Of a stretch of DNA of 47,811 nt, positions 1 to 6,817 are shown piece by piece. The translations under genes and the position numbers were made by a program. Location: NCBI GenBank assembly GCA_963600315.1, contig CAVCAW010000040.1, positions 1 to 47,811 on the forward strand. Direction: 5' to 3'. Source of the DNA: UBA6382 sp963600315. Its GTDB lineage: Bacteria; Bacteroidota; Bacteroidia; Bacteroidales; Bacteroidaceae. Position 1 is the stretch's first letter, and every line of letters starts with the position of its first letter. The notes beneath the pieces were generated by a model. It worked only from the letters and a program-made list of their open reading frames with translations, made no database searches and was not told the DNA's origin.

Positions 1-149
1 TCGCTGGTGGCAAGGCTACTGGCATTGCAGGTGTAGAGGCTGAAAACGCTGCTACTACAGGCGCTGCAGTTACTCTCGATGGTAAGGCTGTTTCTTCTAC
101 TCAGAAGGGTCAGATCTACATCATCAATGGTAAGAAGGTTAAGTTCTAA
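1..149 (+). CDS. C-terminal end of a secreted or surface protein (partial)
   Basis: The reading frame is open from the window edge (first whole codon at base 3) to TAA at 147-149, giving 48 residues. It is rich in Ala, Gly and Thr and ends in KGQIYIINGKKVKF. Endings of the form G-x-Y-I-x-N-G-K-K followed by a short basic tail are common on Prevotella exported proteins and resemble the end of a type IX secretion C-terminal domain. The function of the main body cannot be told because it lies outside the window. A strong hairpin terminator follows directly, so this is the end of its transcription unit. The codons favour GCT, GGT and AAG, which would suit a highly expressed gene, though the sample is small. 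Confidence 0.7.
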   Translation, partial: AGGKATGIAGVEAENAATTGAAVTLDGKAVSSTQKGQIYIINGKKVKF

Positions 150-156
150 TCAGACA

Positions 157-192
157 ATGGGACGGCGCGACAACGTGCCGTCCCATCTTTTT
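157..192 (+). terminator. Rho-independent terminator of the upstream secreted-protein gene
   Basis: The arm ATGGGACGGC (157-166) pairs with GCCGTCCCAT (177-186), and a T run follows at 188-192. It lies 8 nt after the stop codon. Confidence 0.85.
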
Positions 193-197
193 CCTAT

Positions 198-237
198 AAA
201 AAATGCGGAGAGAAATCATTTTCTCTCCGCATTTTTT
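198..237. terminator. Bidirectional terminator between convergent genes
   Basis: The A-rich left flank plus TGCGGAGAGAAA pairs with TTTCTCTCCGCA and a T run (232-237), with a short loop around 216-219. A-tract and T-tract on the two sides let it act on both strands, so it can end the minus-strand DUF4254 gene as well as back up the terminator at 157-192. Confidence 0.8.
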
Positions 238-281
238 ATGGGGAAACTTAATGGCAGTCACTTGCCAATCTTGCCGCAGTG

Positions 282-887
282 CTATTTCTTTGCGTAGAGC
301 ACAGGGTTTGTATCGGTGTCGTTATACATCTTCATCTGCTTGTAGACCTTCATATATTTGCGTCCGTCAGCTATGTCATCAATGAGCGTATTGATGGCTG
401 AAGACAAGTCTTTCTGCTGCTCAAGCAGCACCGCAAGTTTAGCGGCGCACTTCTGTCGGTGGCTCTCTTCAGCGTCCTTGCGCTCAGCCTCAAAGCGCAT
501 GTGGTATATCTTGAGTGCAAGAATGCTCAGACGGTCTATGGCCCATGCCGGCGACTCGGTGTTTATGGTAGCTTCAGGCAGAGGCTTCACATCCTTATAG
601 AGCGTAAGGAAATAGCTGTCGATTCGCTCCACGAGATCTGTGCGGTCTTGATTAGACTTATCTATGCGACGTTTCAACAGCAAGGCAGCAGCAGGGTCAA
701 TGGCAGGATCGCGTATGATGTCTTCGAAGTGCCATTGCACGGTGTCAATCCAACATTTGAGGTATAGGTCGTGCTCTATTGTGCCTTCCGGATATGGATT
801 GTTGATAGGAGTGTCAACATTGTCTGTCACGTGATAGTTGTCGATTGCCTTCTCAAAGATTGGTTGGCAAAGTTTTGTGAATTCCAT
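282..887 (-). CDS. DUF4254 domain-containing protein
   Basis: The 201-residue product matches my recollection of the DUF4254 family of Bacteroidetes, with the hallmark stretch NTESPAWAIDRLSILALKIY around residues 109-128 and a conserved IEHDLYLKCWIDTVQWHFED segment near residues 37-56. It is predicted soluble and largely helical, with a coiled-coil-like stretch RFEAERKDAEESHRQKC near residues 131-147. Family members often lie beside heptosyltransferase-type glycosyltransferases, but no such neighbour is present here; pdxB is divergent. The biochemical role is unknown. A TAnnTTTG promoter box on the minus strand (913-920) lies about 25 nt upstream of the ATG, which supports this start. Confidence 0.85.
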   Translation of the reverse strand: MEFTKLCQPIFEKAIDNYHVTDNVDTPINNPYPEGTIEHDLYLKCWIDTVQWHFEDIIRDPAIDPAAALLLKRRIDKSNQDRTDLVERIDSYFLTLYKDVKPLPEATINTESPAWAIDRLSILALKIYHMRFEAERKDAEESHRQKCAAKLAVLLEQQKDLSSAINTLIDDIADGRKYMKVYKQMKMYNDTDTNPVLYAKK

Positions 888-912
888 AGCTTTACATTAT
901 GAGGTTATGTTA

Positions 913-920
913 CAAAGGTA
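913..920 (-). promoter_or_regulatory. -7 box TACCTTTG for the DUF4254 gene
   Basis: The plus strand reads CAAAGGTA, so the minus strand gives TACCTTTG, an exact match to the Bacteroidetes TAnnTTTG box. Confidence 0.65.
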
Positions 921-975
921 ATGTTTTATTTTTAAGTTGCATGTCAATTAGATGGAAAAAGACTAATTTCGCTGT

Positions 976-2028
976 ATGAAAGTAGTAATAGACGATAAGA
1001 TACCATACATAGCTCAAGCCGCATCAAGCTTGTTTGACGAAGTGGTTTACCTTCCCGGCACCAAGTTTGCCGACAGTAGTGAGATAGCAGATGCCGATGC
1101 CTTGATAATACGCACTCGCACCCATTGCGACCGCAAATTGCTTGCCTCCACCAATGTTAAGTTTGTAGCCACGGCAACGATAGGCTTCGACCATATAAAC
1201 ACGGCAGACCTCAAGCAACTCGGTGTAAGCTGGACCAATTGCCCCGGCTGCAACGCCTCTTCGGTCGGGCAATATGTAAGAAACATACTGGCGGTGCTGA
1301 GTCAGTCGTCAGATTGCGCCATGGAGGATTTCGTGGTGGGAATAGTTGGCTACGGTCATGTGGGACGCGAAGTCTACAAAGCATTGTCGCAAGCCGGCTG
1401 CCACATTATGGTCAACGACCCTCCATTGCGTGAACTTGGCACGGCTGATGTGGAACTGGTAGAACTTGGAGAGCTAGCAGACAAATGTAACGTCATCACA
1501 TTCCACACACCACTGACAAAAGACGGAGCCCACCCCACCTTTCACTTGGCTGGCAGCGACTTCTTTGCGCAGTTGAAACAAAAGCCGCTCATTGTCAATG
1601 CCGCCCGCGGCGGAGTTGTTGATGAGCGAGTCATGCTGGAAGCTTTTGACCATAACATCATAAGCAACATGGCAGTTGACACATGGGAGAACGAGCCATG
1701 CATTAATCTTGAGCTGCTAGACAAATCGGTGATAGCCACGCCCCACATAGCAGGATATTCAGCCGACGGCAAGAGCAATGCCACACGTATGGCACTGAGG
1801 GCTGTATGCCAGCATTTCCACATCGCCATCAACGACGAAAGCCGATTCCTCGAGCAGACAGCTGCACCAGCCCTCCCAGACAGCTGCGCACCTGTCGGTG
1901 AAACGCTCAAAGACTGGCTCACGCTCTACAATCCTCTTGATGATTCCAGGCGACTCAAGGCTCATCCAGAGCTTTTCGAACAGCTTCGCGGCAACTATCC
2001 GTTGCGCAGAGAAACGTTTGGCAGCTGA
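976..2028 (+). CDS. pdxB: 4-phosphoerythronate dehydrogenase PdxB
   Basis: PdxB oxidises 4-phospho-D-erythronate to 2-oxo-3-hydroxy-4-phosphobutanoate, the second step of the DXP-dependent route to pyridoxal phosphate in the cytoplasm. The 350-residue protein is a D-2-hydroxyacid dehydrogenase. It has the nucleotide-binding glycine motif GYGHVG (125-130) and the catalytic trio Arg211 (NAARGG), Glu240 (WENEP) and His257 (TPHIAGYS). The N-terminal TATIGFDHI and NCPGCNASSVGQYV segments are typical of PdxB rather than SerA. It is slightly shorter than the E. coli enzyme (378). A near-match -7 box (TAATTTCG, 963-970) sits immediately upstream, suggesting a very short leader. A shared terminator separates it from the convergent HU-like gene. 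Confidence 0.93.
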   Translation: MKVVIDDKIPYIAQAASSLFDEVVYLPGTKFADSSEIADADALIIRTRTHCDRKLLASTNVKFVATATIGFDHINTADLKQLGVSWTNCPGCNASSVGQYVRNILAVLSQSSDCAMEDFVVGIVGYGHVGREVYKALSQAGCHIMVNDPPLRELGTADVELVELGELADKCNVITFHTPLTKDGAHPTFHLAGSDFFAQLKQKPLIVNAARGGVVDERVMLEAFDHNIISNMAVDTWENEPCINLELLDKSVIATPHIAGYSADGKSNATRMALRAVCQHFHIAINDESRFLEQTAAPALPDSCAPVGETLKDWLTLYNPLDDSRRLKAHPELFEQLRGNYPLRRETFGS

Positions 2029-2089
2029 ACAACAAGCGGCAACGTCGTGGTGCAGTCATTGATAGCATTGGGCAATTGAATCACCATGA

Positions 2090-2119
2090 GATTGCAAAAA
2101 TTCAGTTTGCGATTGCAAA
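2090..2119. repeat. Short direct and inverted repeats after pdxB
   Basis: GATTGCAAA occurs at 2090-2098 and again at 2111-2119, 21 bp apart. The second copy lies in the dyad TTTGC-gatt-GCAAA (2106-2119). No coding sequence is evident between pdxB and the terminator at 2180-2215. This may be a degenerate short array or chance. Confidence 0.4.
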
Positions 2120-2179
2120 CAATTAGAAAACACAAGCAGACTTTGAGATTACATACAAAGACAATCAGGAAAAACGCAC

Positions 2180-2215
2180 AAAGCCTCCCGGACTATTTAT
2201 ATTCCGGGAGGCTTT
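2180..2215. terminator. Bidirectional terminator between pdxB and the HU-like gene
   Basis: AAAGCCTCCCGGA (2180-2192) pairs perfectly over 13 bp with TCCGGGAGGCTTT (2203-2215) around a 10-nt loop. It lies 22 nt past the stop codon of the minus-strand HU-like gene and can also end pdxB transcription. Confidence 0.85.
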
Positions 2216-2237
2216 AGTTATAAATCTTCTATTGAGA

Positions 2238-2501
2238 TTAGTCGAGAACTCCTGCAGAAGCTTTGAACTTCATGGTAGTCTTCTCGGCGAGAGTAATCTT
2301 TTCCAAAGTTCTAGGATTGATACCAGTGCGTGCGGCGCGAGTGCTTGCACTGAAAGTTCCAAAACCGGGAAGGATAACCTTGTCATTTGCCTTTACAGCT
2401 CCAACAATAGTTGTGAGAGCGGTTTCAAGAGCGGCCTTAGCAGCTACTTTAGAGATGCCAGCACCTTCGGCGATAGTGGCAATCAAGTCTGTCTTTTTCA
2501 T
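2238..2501 (-). CDS. HU-family DNA-binding protein
   Basis: The 87-residue protein has the classic HU/IHF layout: an N-terminal helical dimerisation part (MKKTDLIATIAEGAGISK) followed by VILPGFGTFSAS and the DNA-binding arm with TGINPRT in place of the usual GRNPQT (residues about 59-65). HU proteins bind and bend DNA with little sequence preference and shape the nucleoid. The length matches the family. The ATG at 2501 is the only sensible start. About 520 bp of apparently non-coding or degenerate sequence lies upstream, holding the first 22-bp palindrome array. A function in organising such arrays cannot be inferred from proximity alone. Confidence 0.9.
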   Translation of the reverse strand: MKKTDLIATIAEGAGISKVAAKAALETALTTIVGAVKANDKVILPGFGTFSASTRAARTGINPRTLEKITLAEKTTMKFKASAGVLD

Positions 2502-2876
2502 AATCTAGTTATTAGTTGGTGAGTATTTTAGTTACATCTTCTCACTCCCTATGGACGAGAGTTGTTGCAAATATCGCAATATCAAAGTTTTCCTCCAAAT
2601 ATTTTCGGCGAAAATCATCAAAAAAGCAGTTTTTTTCTTACCCCACGAGCCTAATTTGGTAAATATGTCAAGTTTTGCCTCTATCACAAGTCTTTTTAAG
2701 TAGTTCTTAGAAACATTTGCAACAGTGCATTTTAGCAGCATTTTGCCAGTGCTGGCACAAGTTTTGACTATAGGCATAGTTACACTGAGCCACGCATGAC
2801 AGCAGCTTTCGAGCAGCGCCATTCGCTTTTGTGGAAAAGCCTTTTCATCGAAATTTTCATTGAGCAAACAACTGCG
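2502..2876. other. AT-rich intergenic stretch upstream of the HU-like gene
   Basis: About 375 bases with no convincing gene. A 111-codon minus-strand frame (2532-2867) resembles no family I know and would cover the HU-like gene's promoter region. The stretch holds an imperfect palindrome, TTTTCGGCGAAAA (2603-2615). A weak -7-like GATATTTG lies on the minus strand about 70 nt before the HU-like start. Confidence 0.5.
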
Positions 2877-2954
2877 TTTCCGCCGAAATGATTGTCAATT
2901 TCCGCGGAAACGCTTGTCAGTTTCGCCCGAAACAAACCAACGTTTCGCCCGAAA
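2877..2954. repeat. 22-bp phased palindrome array A (four units)
   Basis: Four 12-bp palindromic units start at 2877, 2899, 2921 and 2943, exactly 22 bp apart: TTTCCGCCGAAA, TTTCCGCGGAAA, TTTCGCCCGAAA and TTTCGCCCGAAA. The 10-nt spacers differ (tgattgtcaa, cgcttgtcag, caaaccaacg). The outer TTTC and GAAA arms are invariant, while the four central bases are always G or C but vary. It lies between the HU-like gene and the small ORF at 3019. Equivalent arrays are at 13867-13944 and 45178-45233. Confidence 0.9.
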
Positions 2955-3018
2955 CGCTCAATTTAGCTCAACACAATCTCGAGGGCAACGAGAAAAGATT
3001 AATGGCGTTCCTGCGTCT

Positions 3019-3237
3019 ATGGATGTGGAGAAGCTCTATGGCAATAAGGAGTTGAACAATGCTTTGGACGAGCTTAACGGTGTGTCTGCTGAGGGTATTC
3101 AAAAGACTATTGACGGCAATGCTACGTATTATGAGGAGTTGACTGCTGCTCATGAGGAAGCCGACAAGAAGAAGGATAAGTTCAGACGTGACTCAACGGA
3201 AGAGTATGGTACTGACCTTGCTGGCAGAATCTATTAG
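3019..3237 (+). CDS. Small hypothetical ORF, possible gene remnant
   Basis: This 72-residue frame from ATG 3019 is charged and protein-like, with codon choice resembling real genes. The open frame extends upstream to 2860, but that part merely translates palindrome array A, so the longer start is unlikely. The segment LYGNKELNNALDELNGVSAE (from residue 5) resembles the YG-x-x-x-L...SAE-x-I pattern near the C-terminus of SpoIIE-type PP2C phosphatases, and the codons before it (NGVPASM) loosely fit the preceding DGVTEAxN motif. The metal-binding DD motif that should follow is absent. I therefore suspect a decayed C-terminal fragment but cannot show it. It overlaps the stop of the convergent xerD by 4 bp. 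Confidence 0.35.
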   Translation: MDVEKLYGNKELNNALDELNGVSAEGIQKTIDGNATYYEELTAAHEEADKKKDKFRRDSTEEYGTDLAGRIY

Positions 3238-4193
3238 TGACGCATATTACGCGGATGATGAAGTAGAATTTCCTCACGTAGACGTGTGCTGTCAACGTGA
3301 GTGTATATTTCGGTAGTAGCTATGCTTTCGTGCCCCAGCATGGCCTGGATGGCACGGAGGTTGGCTCCGCCCTCTAGGAGGTGGGTGGCGAAGGAGTGGC
3401 GAAAGGTGTGGGGCGACACGTTGCGGGTGATGCCCGCCCGGGCACATAGTTCCTTGACAAGGTGAAAAACCATTATTCTGCCTATGTTTTTGATGCTCCG
3501 CTTGATGGTAATGAATACATAATCCTGGTATTCTGGCGGTATCTTCCACTGGTTACGGTCGAGAAAATATAGTTTGAGTTCCTTTATCGCCTTACCAGAA
3601 ATGGGTACGAGACGTTCTTTCGAACCTTTGCCTTTGACTCTGATAAAGCCTTCGTCGAGATAGAGGTTGGAGAGTTTGAGATCGCACAGTTCGCTAACGC
3701 GCAGTCCGCAGCTATACAGAGTTTCTATGATGGCCTTATTGCGTTGGCCCTCACGGGAGTCAAGTCTTATGGCGGCTTCGATTCTGTCTATTTCCTCCGT
3801 TGTCAGCACTTCGGGCAGGTGTAGTCCTACCTTGGGCGAGACCAGCAGTTCGCTGGGGTCGGCATCTATTCGGTTGGACATAAGCAGGAACTTGAAGAAT
3901 GTACGTACTCCCGATAGAATGCGAGACTGTGAGCGTGCGTCAAGCCCTATGTCGTGAAGTGCAGCAGAGAAGCGGTGGAGGTCATCAATGGTAGCGGTGA
4001 GCGGCTCAATGCCCTCAGTGGCGCAGAAATCGAGGAGTTTGTTCGCGTCTCTCATGTAGGCATCGAGCGTGTTGGTCGACAAGCCGCGCTCTAGCCTCAG
4101 ATAGATGGCAAAGGGGCGAAGGTAGTCGGTTGCCCATTGTTGCGGTATGCGAGTTTCCGCCAAGTGTTCGGAGTTAATAATTTGCACTGACAT
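3234..4193 (-). CDS. xerD: Tyrosine recombinase XerD
   Basis: XerD, with XerC, resolves chromosome dimers at dif near the division septum. The 319-residue protein has an N-terminal SAM-like core-binding domain (to about residue 105) and a C-terminal catalytic domain carrying the full tyrosine-recombinase set: Arg165 (SCGLRVSEL), Lys189 (VKGKGSKER), His262 and Arg265 (HTFRHSFATHLLEGG), His288 (LGHES) and the nucleophile Tyr297 (TEIYTHV). An in-frame ATG at 4232 exists, but it lies inside the minus-strand -7 box (4230-4237), so ATG 4193 is chosen. Lack of an integrase arm-binding domain and housekeeping neighbours argue for XerD rather than a phage integrase. It is divergent from aroQ with overlapping promoters. 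Confidence 0.88.
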   Translation of the reverse strand: MSVQIINSEHLAETRIPQQWATDYLRPFAIYLRLERGLSTNTLDAYMRDANKLLDFCATEGIEPLTATIDDLHRFSAALHDIGLDARSQSRILSGVRTFFKFLLMSNRIDADPSELLVSPKVGLHLPEVLTTEEIDRIEAAIRLDSREGQRNKAIIETLYSCGLRVSELCDLKLSNLYLDEGFIRVKGKGSKERLVPISGKAIKELKLYFLDRNQWKIPPEYQDYVFITIKRSIKNIGRIMVFHLVKELCARAGITRNVSPHTFRHSFATHLLEGGANLRAIQAMLGHESIATTEIYTHVDSTRLREEILLHHPRNMRH

Positions 4194-4218
4194 GGCAGAG
4201 CGTATGAACTTTTCTTTA

Positions 4219-4237
4219 TAAATTTGCGCCAAAGTTA
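4219..4237. promoter_or_regulatory. Overlapping divergent promoters of xerD and aroQ
   Basis: TAAATTTG (4219-4226, plus strand) and TAACTTTG (minus strand, 4237-4230) are both exact TAnnTTTG boxes. They are separated by CGC and together form a 19-bp near-palindrome, TAAATTTGCGCCAAAGTTA. The two polymerase footprints must overlap. Confidence 0.7.
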
Positions 4238-4286
4238 CGAAAAGGCATTAACAGTTGTGCTGACAACCTCAAAAAACATTATCAGA

Positions 4287-4706
4287 ATGAAGATTCTTAT
4301 ATTGAACGGACCCAATCTGAACTTGCTCGGCGTTAGAGAGCCGGCGGTCTACGGCAGTTCATCGTTCGCCGATTACTACAACAAGCTGACTGCCATGTAT
4401 CCCGACGTGGAACTATCGTATTACCAAAGCAACGTAGAGGGGGAACTGATAAACAAGATTCATGAGGTTGGTTTTTCCTATGACGGCATCGTGCTCAACG
4501 CCGGTGCATACACTCACACTTCGATTGCTCTGCTTGACGCCATCAAGGCTGTAACCACACCCGTCATAGAAGTTCACATATCCAACGTGCACCAGCGTGA
4601 AGAATTCAGACACAAGTCTATGATTTCAGCGGGGTGCAAGGGAGTAATCTGCGGTTTCGGTCTCACTTCTTACCGCTTGGCCATCGAAGCGATAGTAAAT
4701 CCCTAA
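4287..4706 (+). CDS. aroQ: 3-dehydroquinate dehydratase, type II
   Basis: This enzyme dehydrates 3-dehydroquinate to 3-dehydroshikimate in the shikimate pathway. The 139-residue protein is normal for the type II class. It opens with KILILNGPNLNLLG, carries the catalytic-loop tyrosine near residue 22 (AVYG), the LNAGAYTHTSIALLDA motif (around 70-85) and EVHISNVHQREEFRHKS near residues 97-113 with the catalytic histidine. An in-frame ATG at 4224 lies within the -7 box, so the start at 4287, directly before the conserved N-terminus, is used. Its stop overlaps the next gene's ATG (TAATG), indicating translational coupling with the O-methyltransferase. Confidence 0.94.
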   Translation: MKILILNGPNLNLLGVREPAVYGSSSFADYYNKLTAMYPDVELSYYQSNVEGELINKIHEVGFSYDGIVLNAGAYTHTSIALLDAIKAVTTPVIEVHISNVHQREEFRHKSMISAGCKGVICGFGLTSYRLAIEAIVNP

Positions 4707-5338
4707 TGCAAGACCTATCTGACTACATCGAGTCTCACATCGATGCCGAGCACCCCTATCTCTATAAGCTCTACCGCGACACCAACCTCTACCTCCTCCG
4801 ACCGCGCATGGCATCAGGACACACCCAGGGGGTGATGCTGAGAATGCTGGTGGAGATGATAAAGCCCAAGCGGATTCTTGAGATTGGCACCTACACGGGC
4901 TACTCTGCCCTTTGCATGGCGGCAGGTCTGGAAGAGGGAGGCATTGTTGACACCTATGAAATCAACGATGAAATGGAGGATTTCACACGCCCTCGCATCG
5001 AAGCCTCACCTTGGGCCGACAAAGTTCGTATGCACATAGGCGATGTCCTTGAAACCCTGAAGGACTCCAGCGAGCGTTACGACCTTGTGTTTATTGACGG
5101 CAACAAGCGGCAATATGCTGAATACTATGATTTGGCTATACAGCTGCTGGAGGACGGTGGCTATATACTAGCCGACAACACGCTGTGGGACGGACATGTG
5201 ACCGACCCCGCCTACGACAAAGACCCACAGACTTTGGGGGTAAGAAAATTCAACGATATTGTGGCTCGCGACAATAGGGTAGAAAAAGTCATAATCCCCT
5301 TGCGCGATGGGCTTACCTTGATAAGGAAACGGCAATAG
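4706..5338 (+). CDS. Class I SAM-dependent O-methyltransferase
   Basis: The 210-residue protein belongs to the catechol/caffeoyl-CoA-like O-methyltransferase family (Methyltransf_3). Motif I for S-adenosylmethionine is ILEIGTYTGYSALCMA (about residues 53-68). The acidic VDTYEIN strand, the LVFIDGNK motif II (about 130-137) and ILADNTLWDG near residue 158 are all in order. The natural substrate is not known for the bacterial members. The start codon ATG 4706 overlaps the aroQ stop by one base; an upstream in-frame start inside aroQ is rejected. Confidence 0.88.
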   Translation: MQDLSDYIESHIDAEHPYLYKLYRDTNLYLLRPRMASGHTQGVMLRMLVEMIKPKRILEIGTYTGYSALCMAAGLEEGGIVDTYEINDEMEDFTRPRIEASPWADKVRMHIGDVLETLKDSSERYDLVFIDGNKRQYAEYYDLAIQLLEDGGYILADNTLWDGHVTDPAYDKDPQTLGVRKFNDIVARDNRVEKVIIPLRDGLTLIRKRQ

Positions 5339-5444
5339 CGACCGCTGTTGCTCGGTTTGCCTTATCAGTTCCCGTAGTTTGACATAAAGATTACATCTTC
5401 GCTGCCCTATCTATAATTGCAGCTGTTTGTTGACTCATGTGGTT

Positions 5445-6011
5445 TCACTTCTTAGTGGTGTGAGTCGACTTTTGAGTCTTGCCGATTGTTTTGGGGGAGT
5501 TGGGAGTCGGGGTTTGTGAGTTGTGAGTAGGTATTTGGGGCACGCCAGCCGGTTTCTGGTTTTGCTTGTGCGGCAAGAAAGGCAATTCGTAGTCGCGGTT
5601 TTCGTAGTCAATCAAGAGGTCGGTAGAATCGTTAGGGTGAGTGTCTATTTCAGAGTCTATTTCGCCCTTGAACAACTCCACCTTTACCTTAGCAATACCT
5701 GCCGCCACCATACCGAGTTTTTCTGCCGCCCCCCACGATAGGTCTATAATACGCCCTCGACCAAAGGGGCCGCGGTCAGCAACTTTCACAACTACGCTCT
5801 TGTGGTTTTTCAAGTGTGTCACTTTCAGCAGAGTTCCGAACGGGTGGCTACGATGGGCACATATCATGCTGTCCTTGTGGTAGCGCTGTCCGCTAGCCAT
5901 TTTGCTGCGTATGTTTTTGGCATAGAATGAAGCGATACCCACCTGTTGCGCCATGACAGTGATAGCGCAGAGGAGAAAAGTGGCAATTGCAACAAGTTTT
6001 TTAGTTTTCAT
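5445..6011 (-). CDS. RlpA-family septal ring lytic transglycosylase-like protein
   Basis: RlpA proteins have a double-psi beta-barrel that cleaves or binds denuded peptidoglycan glycans. The 188-residue product has a signal peptide (KLVAIATFLLCAITVMAQ, about residues 5-22), then GIASFYAKN, the catalytic-region ICAHRSHPFGT and the hallmark VADRGPFGRGRIIDLSWGAA (about 77-96). There is no C-terminal SPOR domain; instead there is an acidic linker and a Pro/Thr/Gln/Lys-rich tail from about residue 150. No lipobox is obvious, so it is probably periplasmic. Open frame continues upstream to 6209 but overlaps the CPBP gene; the signal peptide fixes the start at 6011. Last gene of the minus-strand operon, 26 nt after the CPBP gene. 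Confidence 0.85.
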   Translation of the reverse strand: MKTKKLVAIATFLLCAITVMAQQVGIASFYAKNIRSKMASGQRYHKDSMICAHRSHPFGTLLKVTHLKNHKSVVVKVADRGPFGRGRIIDLSWGAAEKLGMVAAGIAKVKVELFKGEIDSEIDTHPNDSTDLLIDYENRDYELPFLPHKQNQKPAGVPQIPTHNSQTPTPNSPKTIGKTQKSTHTTKK

Positions 6012-6037
6012 GAGTATGAGGGGTTTTGGTGATACAT

Positions 6038-6817
6038 TTATGGTGTAAGTTTCTTGTTTAGCACGAAGAGCAAGGGCATCGCAACCACAATGGCGACAGC
6101 CAGCACCAGATAAATGTATACCGGCGCAGGCAACAGGCTCGAAATGCTGTCGTCCTGAGGCAGCAGTCGCATAGTGACCACTGCAATAGTGTTGTTGCAG
6201 ACATGGCAAACCACTGAAGGCCAGATGCTGCGAGTCTTGACGTAAAGCCAGGCGAAATATAGACCTAGAAGGAATGCGCTCAACATTTGAGCAGGATTCA
6301 TGTGGATGACACCAAATATCAAGGCTGAAATCACTATGACTTTTACTGGTGAAGCGGGCATCTGCTTGAGCAGCTCACCCGTGACTCCATAACGAAAGCA
6401 AATCTCTTCCGCCAAAGGACCAATCACGGCCAATACGGGCAAAGCCCACACACACGTGCTCATTTCGGAAAATTCGCCGTTCATATTGTCGGGAAGTCCT
6501 ACAACCTCTATCAGGCCATTTGACAAGACAACCAATGGCAATGTTGTCAGCAAGCACAAGAGCAATATCTTTGCCGGACTCTTACACGTCGGCATTCTCT
6601 GGAACACAGCTTTCGTCCCTTTGCCGCAAATGAGTGTAGTAGCAATGGAGGACAATATGGAACTTATCACCAGTGCCACCAGCAACATATTGGCAGGTAT
6701 CTGCTGCACTGAAGTAGCTTGGCAACCACTAGTGATAGCTACACACAAAACCGCCGCAAATCCTACACACGTTTGCACGATGAGGTATATACCTATGATT
6801 ATGAGAGCTTTTTTCAT
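6038..6817 (-). CDS. CPBP-family intramembrane glutamic endopeptidase
   Basis: This 259-residue membrane protein has about eight hydrophobic segments and the Abi/CPBP (Rce1-like) active-site motifs: Glu137-Glu138 with Arg142 (AEEICFR), His172 (FGVIHMN) and His205...Asn209 (CHVCNN). Bacterial relatives are linked to processing of small peptides or to immunity against them, but the substrate here cannot be predicted. Its ATG overlaps the ribF stop in an ATGA arrangement, so it is translationally coupled to ribF. No small bacteriocin-like ORF is visible nearby. Confidence 0.87.
   Translation of the reverse strand: MKKALIIIGIYLIVQTCVGFAAVLCVAITSGCQATSVQQIPANMLLVALVISSILSSIATTLICGKGTKAVFQRMPTCKSPAKILLLCLLTTLPLVVLSNGLIEVVGLPDNMNGEFSEMSTCVWALPVLAVIGPLAEEICFRYGVTGELLKQMPASPVKVIVISALIFGVIHMNPAQMLSAFLLGLYFAWLYVKTRSIWPSVVCHVCNNTIAVVTMRLLPQDDSISSLLPAPVYIYLVLAVAIVVAMPLLFVLNKKLTP

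Noticed and set aside
2532..2867. A 111-codon minus-strand ORF upstream of the HU-like gene
   Set aside because: Low-complexity AT-rich composition, no family resemblance, and it would cover the HU-like gene's promoter region.
2877..2954. CRISPR array as explanation of the regularly spaced repeats
   Set aside because: Repeats are 12 bp with variable cores, spacers are 10 nt, arrays have 3-4 units, and no cas genes are in the window.
3234..4193. Integrase of a mobile element
   Set aside because: The protein has the compact XerD layout, lies next to aroQ, and no attachment repeats, mobilisation or phage genes are nearby.
6012..6209. N-terminal extension of the RlpA-like protein
   Set aside because: The extension is antisense-free but lies wholly within the CPBP gene in another frame and precedes a clear signal peptide at 6011.
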